From: Chthonomonadales bacterium
GTDB lineage: Bacteria; Armatimonadota; Chthonomonadetes; Chthonomonadales; CAJBBX01
DNA length: 64,000 nucleotides
Assembly: GCA_020849275.1 (NCBI GenBank)
Contig: JADLGO010000050.1
Coordinates: 40,600 to 104,599, forward strand
Direction of reading: 5' to 3'
Below the pieces are notes generated by a model, which saw nothing but the letters and a program-made list of their open reading frames with translations, searched no databases and was not told the DNA's origin. Below, piece after piece: positions 27,504 to 36,803 of the stretch. The translations under genes and the position numbers were made by a program. Each line of letters begins with the position of its first letter. Positions within the stretch are counted from its first letter, which is position 1.

Positions 27504-28532
27504 TCACTGAACGCCGGAGACGATCTGGCGTGCTTCGCTCTGCCGGATGGCGGGCAGCTCCTCGAGCGCGCGGCCGGTGCCAATGGCGACGCACGACAGC
27601 GGATCCTCCGCCACGTACACCGGGATGTCCGTGGCAGCCGACAGCAGGCGATCCAGGCCGCGCAGCAGCGCCCCGCCGCCCGTCAGCCACACTCCTCGCT
27701 CGATAATGTCGGCGGAGAGCTCTGGCGGCGTCTGCTCGAGCACGGACTTCACCCGCTCAACAAGCTGGGTGATGGGCTCGGAGAGCGCCTCTCGGATCTC
27801 CTCCGAGGTGACCTGCACGGTGCGCGGAAGGCCGGCCACCAGGTCGCGGCCGCGCACGGCCATCACGGTCTCCTGCTCCAGCGGATAGGCGGAGCCGATC
27901 TTGATCTTGATGTCCTCGGCCGTGCGGTCACCGATCATCAGGTTGTGCGCGGTCTTGATGTGGCGTACGATCACCTCGTCCATCTTGTTTCCGCCGACCC
28001 GAAGGCTGCGCGAGATGACGATCCCCTCCAGCGAGATGACCGCGATGTCCGTGGTGCCGCCGCCGATGTCCACCACCATGTTGCCGCCCGGGTTGGCGAT
28101 CGGCAGGCCGGCGCCGATCGCCGCGGCCATCGGCTCCTCGATGGTGAGCGCCTCGCCCGCGCCGGCCTCGCGCGCCGCCTGAAGAACGGCGCGCCGCTCC
28201 ACGTTGGTCACGCCGGACGGCACGCATACCAGCACGCGGGGTTTGAACACCCGCTTGCGCCCGACCACCCGGTTGATCAGGTGCTCGAGCATCTTCTGGG
28301 TCGTGGTGTAGTCGGCGATCACGCCGTCGCACATCGGCCGGATGGCGATGATGTTGCCCGGCGTGCGCCCGATCATCAGGCGCGCCTCCTCGCCGACGGC
28401 CAGGACCTTCTTCGTAGTCGCGCTGATCGCCACCACGGAGGGCTCGCGGATCACGACCCCTTTGCCGCGCACGTAGACAAGGATGTTGGCGGTGCCGAGA
28501 TCGATGCCGATGACGGGAGTGAGAGAGAACAC
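27504..28532 (-). CDS. mreB: Rod-shape actin homolog MreB
   Basis: 342 residues from a GTG start. The phosphate-1 motif [32 protein letters not shown] (phosphate 2), [14 protein letters not shown] and [13 protein letters not shown] (adenosine) are all intact. It forms membrane-bound filaments that guide side-wall peptidoglycan synthesis. It lies 24 nt downstream of murA and is probably on the same transcript. No mreC or mreD follows, which is unusual; an SLH gene follows instead. Confidence 0.96.
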   Translation of the reverse strand: MFSLTPVIGIDLGTANILVYVRGKGVVIREPSVVAISATTKKVLAVGEEARLMIGRTPGNIIAIRPMCDGVIADYTTTQKMLEHLINRVVGRKRVFKPRVLVCVPSGVTNVERRAVLQAAREAGAGEALTIEEPMAAAIGAGLPIANPGGNMVVDIGGGTTDIAVISLEGIVISRSLRVGGNKMDEVIVRHIKTAHNLMIGDRTAEDIKIKIGSAYPLEQETVMAVRGRDLVAGLPRTVQVTSEEIREALSEPITQLVERVKSVLEQTPPELSADIIERGVWLTGGGALLRGLDRLLSAATDIPVYVAEDPLSCVAIGTGRALEELPAIRQSEARQIVSGVQ

Positions 28533-28556
28533 CGGATCGTGCCTTTCGGGGCGGCG

Positions 28557-29810
28557 TCAGGCCTCTGCCGAGATGTCGACGCCGAGACCCCGCAGCTTCT
28601 CGGCGATGCGCTCGTAGCCACGTTCGATGTGCTCGACGCCGGACATTTCCGTCTCGCCGTCGGCGGCCAGAGCCGCGCAGATGAGCGCGGCCCCGGCACG
28701 CAGGTCGGTGGCGGTGACGGGCGCGCCGGTGAGCCGGTCGACGCCGGTGATGACGGCGGCCCGGCCCTCCACGCGGATGCTCGCCCCCATACGATTCAGC
28801 TCGTTCACGTAGCGGAACCGACTCTCATAGACATTCTCCGTGATGACGGAGGTGCCCTCGGCGGTCGCGAGCAGGGCGGCCATCGGCTGCTGCATGTCGG
28901 TGGGGAAGCCCGGATGCGGCATCGTCTTCAGGTCGACCGCGCGCAGCCGCCCACTCGCTCGCACGCGAATGCCGTCGGGGAGCTCCACGATGTGGGCCCC
29001 GGCCTCCGCGAGCTTGAGGGTCGTCGGGCGCATGTGGTCAATGACGGCGCCCTCGATCGTGATGTCGCCGCCCGTGATGGCGGCCGCGATCGCGAAGGTT
29101 CCCGCTTCCAGCCGATCCGGGATCACGGAGTACTCGCCCCCGTGCAGTTTGCTGACGCCTTCCACCGTGATGGCGGTAGTACCGGCGCCAGACACCTTCG
29201 CGCCAAGCGCGTTGAGGAACGCGGCGAGGTCAACGACCTCGGGTTCCGTGGCGCAGTTCTCGATCACGGTGGTGCCCGATGCGAGACACGCCGCGGTCAT
29301 CAGGTGCTGGGTGGCCCCGGCGCTCTGGAAGTCCAGGTAGACCTCGGCGCCGGTCAGCTTGCGGGCCTCGGCGGTGTAGACGCCATGCTCCGAATGCAGG
29401 TTGGCGCCAAGGCGCCTGAGCCCTTCGGTATGGTAGTTCACCGGCCGCGCGCCGATGTCGCACCCGCCCGGCACGGGCACGCGCGCGAAGCCGAAGCGGG
29501 CGAGGAGCGGGCCGAGCACGCTGAACGAGGCCCGCATCTTGCGGACGAGCTCGTAGGGCGCCTCCAGGCAGTGGACGTTCGTCGCGTCGATGGTGACGGT
29601 CGTCGGGTCGACGAAGCGTGTGGGCGCGCCCAGCACGTTCAGCAACTCGACCATGGTCTGGATGTCCCCGATCCGGGGAACGTTGCGGAGAGTGATCGAG
29701 CCTTCGGCAAGCACCGCGCCGGCCATGATGGCGAGGGTGGCATTCTTGCTGCCGCTCGTGGCGACGCGGCCCGACAGCGGCTTCCCTCCACGGATGATGA
29801 ACGTGTCCAA
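28557..29810 (-). CDS. murA: UDP-N-acetylglucosamine 1-carboxyvinyltransferase MurA
   Basis: It transfers enolpyruvate from PEP to UDP-GlcNAc, the first committed step of peptidoglycan synthesis. The start is set at a TTG (29810) preceded by GGAGGT 10 nt away. This gives 417 residues, the family length, and places Lys22-Asn23 (SGSKNATL) exactly where E. coli MurA has them. The catalytic, fosfomycin-binding cysteine is Cys117 in PGGCDIGARPV, and the DMQ loop (PTDMQQPM) is present. The longer open frame to 29906 is excluded because its first codon is part of the promoter's -35 box. Confidence 0.95.
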   Translation of the reverse strand: MDTFIIRGGKPLSGRVATSGSKNATLAIMAGAVLAEGSITLRNVPRIGDIQTMVELLNVLGAPTRFVDPTTVTIDATNVHCLEAPYELVRKMRASFSVLGPLLARFGFARVPVPGGCDIGARPVNYHTEGLRRLGANLHSEHGVYTAEARKLTGAEVYLDFQSAGATQHLMTAACLASGTTVIENCATEPEVVDLAAFLNALGAKVSGAGTTAITVEGVSKLHGGEYSVIPDRLEAGTFAIAAAITGGDITIEGAVIDHMRPTTLKLAEAGAHIVELPDGIRVRASGRLRAVDLKTMPHPGFPTDMQQPMAALLATAEGTSVITENVYESRFRYVNELNRMGASIRVEGRAAVITGVDRLTGAPVTATDLRAGAALICAALAADGETEMSGVEHIERGYERIAEKLRGLGVDISAEA

Positions 29811-29877
29811 GGAATGCGGGACCTCCGGGGCGCCGACAAGGGGTCCGTCGGCAAGGAGCACGGAAGAGAGCACCTCC

Positions 29878-29906
29878 AGTATACTGCTCGGGCCGGGCAC
29901 TGTCAA
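29878..29906 (-). promoter_or_regulatory. Sigma-70 promoter of murA-mreB
   Basis: On the minus strand TTGACA (29906-29901), a 17-nt spacer and TATACT (29883-29878) are near consensus. The start point would be near 29871, about 60 nt before the TTG start of murA. Confidence 0.75.
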
Positions 29907-30001
29907 CGTGACCGCGGCGGCGGCCAGGTCCGGCCCGGACCAATGTGCCGCGATCCTGGCAACAACTGCCGCGGGCGCATCAGGCCCGTCCAGGGGTACG
30001 G

Positions 30002-31576
30002 TCAGGCATTCCCGCCCTCAGGCCGTCGGCGGCGCTCAGGTCTTTCTGGGGCCGGGCAGCGCGGCAGGAGGAGGGCGGCGGTCGCGAGGGCCGCGCAGGC
30101 CGCGGCGAGCCAGTCGCCGAGGCGCACGTAGGGTGTGCGAGCGTCAAGTAGGCCGGCCGTGCCGGCGAGCGTCGCCACCTGGAACGGCGGGGCCTCGCGC
30201 CGGGCCCCGGAAGGCGCGACGATGCCCGTGACCCCCGTGGTGGCGGCGACCACCGTCCAGCGGCGCGTCTCGACGGCGCGAAAGGCCGTCATGGCCATGT
30301 GCTGGGCCGGGGCCGCGCTGCGCCCGCCCCACGAGTCGTTCGTGATGCAAGCCAGCAGGTTGGCGCCCTCGGCCGCGTAGCGGCGGGCCATCTCCGGGAA
30401 GATGGACTCGAAGCAGATCAGCACGCCGATGCGCGCTCGGCCCGCCCGGAGCGGTGGCTGCCGTCCACCGTGCGCTGTGTCCTCCATTCCGAAGTGGAAG
30501 ACGGACTCGAAGCGCTCGAACAGCGGGCGCGCCGGCATCCACTCGCCGAACGGGACGAGCCACTGCTTGGCGTAGCGGCCGACGATGGCGCCATCCGGCG
30601 CGAAGAGACAGGCGGCGTTGTAGGCGCGGCCGGCGGTGTCGTAGGTGCCGGTGCCGACGAGCTGGTAGGCCCCCGTCGCGCGGGCGATGGCGGCGAAGCC
30701 GGCGCGTGTGCGTGGGTCGGCGAACACATCGCGCGGCGCGATGCCCTCCGGCCAGACGACCAGGTCGGCGCCGCGGCCGGCGCGCGTGCTCAGGGAGGCG
30801 AAGAGAGCAAGGTCCGTCACCGGGTCGCGGATGGCGCCGCGGCGGTCGCGGATGTCGGGTTGGATCAGGGCCACGCGCAGCGGCTCACCGACCGCCGGGC
30901 GCGCCAACCGCCAGCCGCCGTAGCCGAGCGAGACGGCGATCAGCGCGATCGCGAGGAGCGGGGCGGTAAGCCGGCCGCGCCGGCCCGGCCCGGCGGGGCA
31001 CAGCGCCTCCGCCAGCGCCGCGCTCGTCAGTACGACGAGGAAGGAGATGCCATAGACGCCGCACAGATCGGCCACCTGGATCACGGGCAGCCAGCGGTAC
31101 TGAGTGTAGCCGAGCAGCGACCAGGGCATCGAGAGCCGGCCCTGCGCGCGCAGCCACTCCGTGAGCGTCCACGCCGCGGCGATGCCGAGAGCGCGCGCGG
31201 CGCCCGAGGAGCGCCTCCCTATCGCCCAGGTCAGCGCGCCGGCCAGCGCGAACCAGCCGGCCTCGATGGCCGTCAGGCCCACCCAGGCCGCCCAGCCCAG
31301 CGGGGTCCCGGACCAGTCCACCACCGTGGTGCCGATCCAGGGGATCGTGCCGCCCCAATGCAGCACGCCGAACAGGTAGCCGAGGCCGAGCGCCGCCCCG
31401 AGGCGCTTGGGTCCGCGCAGGGCCAGCAGCAGCGGCGCGAGCGCGAACCAGGCGAGCCAGCCCTGATCGGCCGGCGGGAACGCCAGGGTTGCCAGGGCTG
31501 CGGCCAGGACGACGAGCCCGAGCGGCCGCGCGCGTTGCGCGCGCGGCGCAGCCACTGCTATACTGGGTGAGGACAT
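30002..31576 (-). CDS. lnt: Apolipoprotein N-acyltransferase
   Basis: 524 residues. About seven membrane helices occupy residues 20-215, with a nitrilase-fold domain at about 225-480 and a final helix. Catalytic triad candidates are the Glu in LVVWPEGIAP, the Lys in YAKQWLVPFGEW and the Cys in VLICFESIFPEM. It N-acylates the lipobox cysteine of lipoproteins in the inner membrane, which argues for an outer membrane in this organism. It is upstream of murA on the same strand, with murA having its own promoter. Confidence 0.94.
   Translation of the reverse strand: MSSPSIAVAAPRAQRARPLGLVVLAAALATLAFPPADQGWLAWFALAPLLLALRGPKRLGAALGLGYLFGVLHWGGTIPWIGTTVVDWSGTPLGWAAWVGLTAIEAGWFALAGALTWAIGRRSSGAARALGIAAAWTLTEWLRAQGRLSMPWSLLGYTQYRWLPVIQVADLCGVYGISFLVVLTSAALAEALCPAGPGRRGRLTAPLLAIALIAVSLGYGGWRLARPAVGEPLRVALIQPDIRDRRGAIRDPVTDLALFASLSTRAGRGADLVVWPEGIAPRDVFADPRTRAGFAAIARATGAYQLVGTGTYDTAGRAYNAACLFAPDGAIVGRYAKQWLVPFGEWMPARPLFERFESVFHFGMEDTAHGGRQPPLRAGRARIGVLICFESIFPEMARRYAAEGANLLACITNDSWGGRSAAPAQHMAMTAFRAVETRRWTVVAATTGVTGIVAPSGARREAPPFQVATLAGTAGLLDARTPYVRLGDWLAAACAALATAALLLPRCPAPERPERRRRPEGGNA
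31535..31564 (+). promoter_or_regulatory. Probable promoter of the 31622 gene
   Basis: TTGCGC (31535-31540), an 18-nt spacer and TATACT (31559-31564) lie 58 nt before the ATG of the plus-strand gene, inside the start of the divergent lnt gene. The -35 box is only half consensus. Confidence 0.45.
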
Positions 31577-31621
31577 GACATCGGGAGCGGCCTGGCCGCC
31601 GGGCCGCGCGGAGCGATCGAC

Positions 31622-32416
31622 ATGGGCACTGCCAGGATGAGTCGATGGGCCGCGGCGCTCTGCGCGCTCGCGGCGGCAGCGCTCGGGCCCGGCTGTGCGC
31701 GCACGCCGGCCAACGCCAGCGGCGGCGTCCGGTTGGCCGTGACGCTACGCTTCGCGGGGGCCGTCAACGACAGTTACCAGTACTTCGTGTTGATCCGCAA
31801 CGCCAACGACGCCCCGCCCGGCCAGAACGGCCCCATCCCCGTCATCGAGCCGCCGTACCTCAATGGGTTCGCCACCGGCGAGAACACCGCCACGGCGGCC
31901 TTCACCGACTTCGTGGAGTATAGCCGCGTGCAGCGGCAGGCCACCAGCTCCGGCTACGCCGTCTACCACCTGCCGGGCGGGCCGACCGGGGACCCGAACC
32001 GCAACGTGTTCAGCGCGCGGGGCGAGCCCGACTTCGCCTTGCCGCCGGTGGGCGGCAGCACCCTCTACTTCGAGCTCGACCTGAGCCGCCTGCAGCCGGA
32101 TCCCGGCGATCCGGACCCCAACAACGGCGGGACCCCGCGCTATCTTCAGGTGAACGCCGTCGCCACCACCACCACGCCCAACAGCCCGCAGACGGTAGAT
32201 CCGGCCAAGCTCGTCGACGCGTTTGGCGACCAGCGGCCAGGGTCCGGCACGTTCAACGCCTACCTGACGGTCGATGCGGCCCAGACCGGCCGGATCTACC
32301 AGAACGGCCCTGGCCAGGGCGACCCGACCTTCGAGCCGCGGGGCGACACCTATCCCGCCGATCGCGATCCGGCGGTCGACCTGATCGCCTGGCAGGTCCA
32401 GGTCCTGGGCCGCTGA
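31622..32416 (+). CDS. Probable secreted lipoprotein of unknown function
   Basis: 264 residues. The N-terminus (MSRWAAALCALAAAALGPGCAR if begun at the second Met, 31637) has a basic end, a hydrophobic core and a cysteine in an imperfect lipobox (LGPGC). The mature part is Pro/Asn/Gly-rich and beta-like (YQYFVLIRNANDAPPGQNG, LYFELDLSRLQPDPGDPD). It ends convergently 28 nt from a sugar-dehydrogenase-like gene. No family recognised. Confidence 0.65.
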   Translation: MGTARMSRWAAALCALAAAALGPGCARTPANASGGVRLAVTLRFAGAVNDSYQYFVLIRNANDAPPGQNGPIPVIEPPYLNGFATGENTATAAFTDFVEYSRVQRQATSSGYAVYHLPGGPTGDPNRNVFSARGEPDFALPPVGGSTLYFELDLSRLQPDPGDPDPNNGGTPRYLQVNAVATTTTPNSPQTVDPAKLVDAFGDQRPGSGTFNAYLTVDAAQTGRIYQNGPGQGDPTFEPRGDTYPADRDPAVDLIAWQVQVLGR

Positions 32417-32443
32417 GGCCGCGGCGGCTTCGGACGGCCGGCG

Positions 32444-33451
32444 CTACGGGTAGGCGGGCCTGACCGTCTCGCCGGTCGCCGCCGAGCGCTGGGTGGCCTC
32501 GAGCACCGCGATGACGCGCCGCGCCTGCTCCGGCTTGACCTCCAGCTCCGCGCCGCGCGTGAGGTGTGCGGCTACGCCATCGTACCAGGCCTGCCAGTCG
32601 CTCTTGAGGTGGGGCACCCGCAGGGTGGCAGGGTAGCCCTCGTGGCCGACGTGCACGGTGAGCGCCTCGCGCGACTCGTCCACGATGGCGCCCTTCGTGC
32701 CCAGGATGCGCCAGCGCGGCCCGGGAGCGCGGTCGATGCTGCTGGCTTCCAGATAGGCGCTGCAGCCGTTCGCGAAGCGCAGGACCGTCTCGACGTGGTC
32801 CTCGTTGGTTACGTCCAACCACACGCGCTTCTGCGAGAAGCCGGTGACGCCGACCACCGGCGAGGGCACCAGGTTGAGGATCCAATCGAGGAAGTGGGCT
32901 CCCCAGTCGTACATGGCGCCGCCGGAGATCCGCCGGTCGGCGCGCCACCAGGTGCCCGGGTGGCCGTAACCGCCGAAATGGGCTTCGACGTGGAAGATGT
33001 CGCCGAGGATCCCCTTATCGACCACGTCTCGGATGGCCATGTAGTCGCCATCGTGTCGGCGGTTGTGGAACACGGTGAGCATGACGCCCGCGGCTCGGGC
33101 GGCCTCGATCATGGCATCGGCCTCGGCCACGGTAATGCACATGGGTTTCTCGACGATGACATGCTTGCCGGCGCGGGCGCATCGGACGGCGATCTCCGCA
33201 TGCAGGTTGTGCGGCAGAATGACCACGCAGAGGTTCACGCCAGGGTCGGCGAGGAGCGCATCAACGTCGGAGTAGGTGCGGATGCCGGGGAAGTCGGTCC
33301 GGGCGGCCTCCATGCGCGCCGGGTCCTGGTCGCAGGCCGCCACGGTCTGCATGCCGGCCTCGTTCATCCAGTTGGCGTGGGCCCGGCCCATGTTGAACGC
33401 GCCTCCGTAGCCGATGACGGCGCCGCGGATGGTGGGGTCCTGGGTGGTCAT
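32444..33451 (-). CDS. Gfo/Idh/MocA family NAD(P)-dependent oxidoreductase
   Basis: 335 residues from the ATG at 33451 with gaggagg upstream. The frame is open much further upstream but overlaps another gene. The Rossmann motif is IRGAVIGYGGAFNMGRAH (glycine-rich loop). The catalytic lysine motif is HVIVEKPMCITVAEAD, and the C-terminal substrate domain has GGAMYDWGAHFLDWIL. It oxidises or reduces a sugar, inositol or similar polyol in the cytoplasm. The ATGs of the preceding gene set lie 146 nt upstream, so it may be separately transcribed. Confidence 0.92.
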   Translation of the reverse strand: MTTQDPTIRGAVIGYGGAFNMGRAHANWMNEAGMQTVAACDQDPARMEAARTDFPGIRTYSDVDALLADPGVNLCVVILPHNLHAEIAVRCARAGKHVIVEKPMCITVAEADAMIEAARAAGVMLTVFHNRRHDGDYMAIRDVVDKGILGDIFHVEAHFGGYGHPGTWWRADRRISGGAMYDWGAHFLDWILNLVPSPVVGVTGFSQKRVWLDVTNEDHVETVLRFANGCSAYLEASSIDRAPGPRWRILGTKGAIVDESREALTVHVGHEGYPATLRVPHLKSDWQAWYDGVAAHLTRGAELEVKPEQARRVIAVLEATQRSAATGETVRPAYP

Positions 33452-33597
33452 GTGGGTGCTGTCGCCTCCTCGCGCCCTTGTTCCGCGGCGGGGCGGCGCG
33501 CTCCTCCCGCGGCTGCGAGGCCGGCGCGGCCGACGCGCGCGATGGCTGGCCCCGGAGCGCTCCAGGGCCGGCCGTGGGGGCAGGTGCACTGGCGCGA

Positions 33598-34218
33598 TCA
33601 GCGGAAGGCGCCGGTCAGGTTCACCGCGTTGGCGTGGGAGCCGTCGGCGGCGAAGCGCGTGGAGGCGCCGGGCAGACACGCCCCGATCATGCCCGCATGG
33701 AGGGCGACGGCGTCCCAGTGGCGAGCGGTGTCGTCCTCCGCGGGGAAGCGCGCCTCGCTGACGCAGAAGAGCAGGTGGCTCAGGGCCAGCCGCCAGCGGC
33801 CGGAGGGGGCCTGATACACGCAGATCTCGGTCTTGCGCGACCCCTTGAACACGGCAGGGCCGCGGAAGACGCACTCGAAGTTCAGGACGTCCCCGTAGAA
33901 GGGGCGGCACCGGCCGACCCGCACCCGTGGCCCGGCGCCGCCGCGCCAGCCGCAGTCGGCCAGGCAGGAGCGGACGGCCCGCGGGGTGATGCGCAGGCCC
34001 TCGAGCTCCGTGGGAGAGGCGAGCGCCACCAGGGCATCGGCGTCCAGCCGCTGCAGCGCTCCGGCGGCGCGGCGGGCCACCCAGGCCGGCGAGGCCATGT
34101 AGAGGCGCGCCCACACGCCGAGCCCGGCGACCGCGACGACCGCGAGCGCCAGGAGCTTGGGTCGCCTGCGCGCCCATGCCGCCGCCCGCCGGAGCCCACC
34201 TCCCTGCGCGCTCATCAT
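33598..34218 (-). CDS. Membrane-anchored protein of unknown function
   Basis: 206 residues, start at 34218 behind ggaggtgcacg. A basic N-terminus (RRRPK) and one helix (about 22-40) anchor an outside domain with six cysteines (SCLADCGW, GRCRPF, FECVF, EICVY, LFCVS, GACLPG). It begins 25 nt after the 16-cysteine secreted protein gene, and both are disulfide-rich. Fold not recognised. Confidence 0.68.
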   Translation of the reverse strand: MMSAQGGGLRRAAAWARRRPKLLALAVVAVAGLGVWARLYMASPAWVARRAAGALQRLDADALVALASPTELEGLRITPRAVRSCLADCGWRGGAGPRVRVGRCRPFYGDVLNFECVFRGPAVFKGSRKTEICVYQAPSGRWRLALSHLLFCVSEARFPAEDDTARHWDAVALHAGMIGACLPGASTRFAADGSHANAVNLTGAFR

Positions 34219-34243
34219 CGTGCACCTCCGTCTGGCTCGAGCG

Positions 34244-34663
34244 CTACTGCGCGCACTGCGTGCCGGGATGCCCCACCGGCACCGGATCGGACGTGGCACA
34301 GCACGCTACCGATCCGCCCCCGGAGGCATAGCAGGTCTTGTCGTTGCTCCACGAGACGTCAACGACTTCGCTGCTGTTGTGGATGCTGCAGGTTAGTTCC
34401 GGCGTGTAGATGCAAGCCCTGCTGCGGAACTGGCAGCAGCCGTTGCCCTGCGTGCAGTTGCAGCCTCCCGGAACCGCGCACGTCCTCTTGCAGCTCCAGG
34501 GGCCAGGATCGGCTTCGTCTTTCGTGCAGCCCTGCACGGAAGGACACGTGGTGCCGTAGCAGCAGTTCACCGGGTCCGGCGGACCGGCCCGCACCACGAC
34601 CGCCAGCGGCACGATCGCGGAGGCGATGAGCACCACGAGCAGAACACGACATACCTTTCGCAT
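34244..34663 (-). CDS. Secreted protein with 16 cysteines
   Basis: 139 residues from the ATG at 34663; an in-frame ATG at 34684 would add MEMETEV. A signal peptide (MRKVCRVLLVVLIASAIVPL, ending near VRA-G) leads into a compact mature chain with 16 cysteines: NCC, TTC, GC, SC, TC, GC, NC, CC, AC, TC, TC, CC and C. The even number suggests eight disulfides. It directly follows a pseudopilin and a membrane thioredoxin. No known toxin or knottin pattern was recognised. Confidence 0.72.
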   Translation of the reverse strand: MRKVCRVLLVVLIASAIVPLAVVVRAGPPDPVNCCYGTTCPSVQGCTKDEADPGPWSCKRTCAVPGGCNCTQGNGCCQFRSRACIYTPELTCSIHNSSEVVDVSWSNDKTCYASGGGSVACCATSDPVPVGHPGTQCAQ

Positions 34664-34728
34664 GACTTCCGTCTCCATCTCCATACGGTATGGCAGCGTC
34701 GATGGCGCGCGCGGCTTCGGGTTCCGCG

Positions 34729-35316
34729 TCACCACCAGTAGGGGCCGCCGCCCTCGTCCGCCACCGTCGTCTTCTTCCGGTCGACGCGTCCGTCGATGCG
34801 CAGCACCAGGTAGAGCAGGATGTCGCTGGAGCGGCGGAGCCGGCGCTCGATGTTGCCGTTGTGCGAGCCGCAGATCACCAGCGGGTAGTCGGGGCCTCGC
34901 GCCGCCGCCGCGCCTTCCCAGTCCGTGCCCGGGGTCAGGTATTCCGAGTTGGTCACCGCCCACCAGTAGCTGCTGCCCAGACCCATGCGGCTTTCGGCAA
35001 AGGAGGGACAGAAGAGCACCTCCTTGCTTCGGACGTAGTCGCGCTTGAGGACTTCGATCCCGGTGTGATAGGGCAGCCCCATCTCGCTGTGGCTCAGCCG
35101 CCTGCCTTTGACCGGGTCGATGCCGTCGTAGTCGGCGCGGTAGAGGGCGATGGCCAGGCCGATCTGGTGGAGGTTGGACACGCAGGCGGAGCGCCGCGCG
35201 TTCTCCCGGGCCCGGGCGAACACCGGGAAGGCGATGGCGGCGAGCGCCGCGATGATGGCGATCACCACGATCGTCTCGATCAGGGTGACGCCCCGGCGCG
35301 CGTTGGCGAGCTTCAT
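34729..35316 (-). CDS. Type IV pilin-like protein
   Basis: 195 residues. [18 protein letters not shown] is a class III signal peptide with Glu at +5, followed by [47 protein letters not shown]. The start overlaps the stop of the upstream thioredoxin gene by 4 nt, so the two are translationally coupled. Two cysteines occur in the mature region (LFCPSF, VICGSH). It lacks a clear H-x9-DG motif. It is probably a minor pseudopilin dedicated to this gene set. Confidence 0.83.
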   Translation of the reverse strand: MKLANARRGVTLIETIVVIAIIAALAAIAFPVFARARENARRSACVSNLHQIGLAIALYRADYDGIDPVKGRRLSHSEMGLPYHTGIEVLKRDYVRSKEVLFCPSFAESRMGLGSSYWWAVTNSEYLTPGTDWEGAAAARGPDYPLVICGSHNGNIERRLRRSSDILLYLVLRIDGRVDRKKTTVADEGGGPYWW

Positions 35317-35984
35317 GGCGATGTGTTCCTCAGGATCCGATCGAACCGGCCGGTCGTGAACAGGTAGTTGTCGATGCCCCAGTCGCGCTCGCGCCACCGC
35401 AGGCGCCAGTCGGGGGTGAAGTAGTAGAGCCTGCCCGGGTAGTACCCGTTGAGGGCGCCCGCCAGGCTGGCGTTCGAGTCGATGTAGACCGGTACCTCCA
35501 CGCCGTCGCGGGCGAGCGCGGCCGCGAGCCCGCGAACGCTCTCCGCCTCGCCGCTCGCGAACGCGAGGACGCTGACGTGCCGGGGCCGAGCCTGCCGGTA
35601 GAGACGCGCGAGGTCGAGTCGGCTGCAAGAGGAGCAGCTTCCCAGGCAGGCGAGCAGGTACCCACCGCGTGAGCGCGGAGACCTCGCGCGGATCTCCGGT
35701 CCGGCGCCCACGCGCGGCAGCGGCGCACCGGTCGCCGGGTCCTTCGCCTCATAGACGCTGGCGTCCGGCGTCGGCAGGACGGGCGCCCTCGGGGCGATGC
35801 CGAAGAGCACGGGGAGGCTCCGCTGGTAGACGGGGTCGTGAAGCACGACGTACCAGGCCCACGCGGTCATGGCGATACCCATGGCCGCCAGCCATCGCAA
35901 CCGGCCTAACGCCCGGCCGGCCCGAGCACTCGTCGCGCTGCCCGTGCGGGCATCCTCAGTCATCCCGGGCACCGGATGGTCCAT
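35313..35984 (-). CDS. Membrane-anchored thioredoxin-like protein
   Basis: 223 residues. The cytoplasmic N-terminus is followed by a helix (about 31-48) and an outside domain of thioredoxin-like type. Its redox motif [19 protein letters not shown] (Cys117-x2-Cys120) and the beta-strand [21 protein letters not shown] fit a TlpA-type fold. [16 protein letters not shown] may form its C-terminal part. It is coupled by a 4-nt overlap to the pseudopilin gene. It would shuffle or reduce disulfides, with the nearby Cys-rich proteins as natural substrates (inference). Confidence 0.72.
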   Translation of the reverse strand: MDHPVPGMTEDARTGSATSARAGRALGRLRWLAAMGIAMTAWAWYVVLHDPVYQRSLPVLFGIAPRAPVLPTPDASVYEAKDPATGAPLPRVGAGPEIRARSPRSRGGYLLACLGSCSSCSRLDLARLYRQARPRHVSVLAFASGEAESVRGLAAALARDGVEVPVYIDSNASLAGALNGYYPGRLYYFTPDWRLRWRERDWGIDNYLFTTGRFDRILRNTSP

Positions 35985-36130
35985 GTGCTGCCTCCTGCCT
36001 CACGGCCGCCGCCGGCGTCGTGCCGGCGGCGCCGGTCCCTCACCTATAGTGATGCCGCGGCGAGGCGAAACCGAACGCGATGGAGGGAAACAGATCGGGA
36101 GCCCCGCGCGGTCCGGGCGAGAACGCGCGA

Positions 36131-36688
36131 TCACGGCGGGGCCAGCATCGCGCCGAGCTCGGACGCGTCGACGCCGTCCCGGGCGAGCGCGTCGCGGACG
36201 CGCGCCAGGGCGCGGGCGATCGCCATCCGCACGGCGTCCTCCGAAGCCCCGTCTGCCAGCGCCAGCTCGCGCAGCGACCAGCCGTCGCGGAAGCGGTGGA
36301 GCACGAGCGAGCGGTGCCTAACGCCGACTTTGCCCAGCGCGTCGTCCACCAGGCGCCAGAAGTCACGGCGCAGTGCCCCGGCCTCGGGCGACGCGTCGGT
36401 CTGCGAGAGAGCGGCGGCGGCGGCCAGCGGGAGCTCGCGGCGGCGGCGCCGGGAGAGGGAGCGCGCACGGCAGATGGCGAAGCGATCGGCGCAGCCATGG
36501 AGAGGAGGCGCCAGCATTGGCGCGCCGCACCGGCGGTGCCGCGCGGAGGGGCAGCTGACGCAGTGCGCGAGGAGGTCGAGCGCGCAGTCGGCGGCGTCCG
36601 GCCCCTGCAGGCCGTGCCGCCGCGCGTGCACCATGCCCCGGCGAAGGGCGCGGTCGAAGCCGCCCGGCCGGGTGGCGTCACCTGGCAT
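36131..36688 (-). CDS. Cys-rich region fused to sigma-70 region 4-like helix-turn-helix
   Basis: 185 residues. The N-terminal third has ADCALDLLAHCVSCPSARHRRC and further Cys/His residues, recalling zinc-binding anti-sigma or zinc-finger domains. Residues about 110-175 resemble sigma region 4: DDALGKVGVRHRSLVLHRFRDGWSLREL, then EDAVRMAIARALARVRDAL. Region 2 is absent, so it is not a complete sigma factor. It lies upstream of the thioredoxin, pseudopilin and Cys-rich genes on the same strand (146 nt gap) and is a candidate regulator of them. Confidence 0.65.
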   Translation of the reverse strand: MPGDATRPGGFDRALRRGMVHARRHGLQGPDAADCALDLLAHCVSCPSARHRRCGAPMLAPPLHGCADRFAICRARSLSRRRRRELPLAAAAALSQTDASPEAGALRRDFWRLVDDALGKVGVRHRSLVLHRFRDGWSLRELALADGASEDAVRMAIARALARVRDALARDGVDASELGAMLAPP

Positions 36689-36803
36689 CTCCGTTGTCCC
36701 CTGAGCCCTGCGGCGCGGCAGGACCCGTAGATGAACGGCTCGATGCCGTCATTATACGCCCGTTGGACCGGCGGCGCAAGGCCGCGCCCGGTCCGGCCGG
36801 GCG

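Noticed and set aside
27945..30131. A 728-codon plus-strand open frame opposite mreB and murA
   Set aside because: It runs antisense to two certain genes and crosses the murA promoter. Low-complexity D/H/R/G content shows it is not coding.
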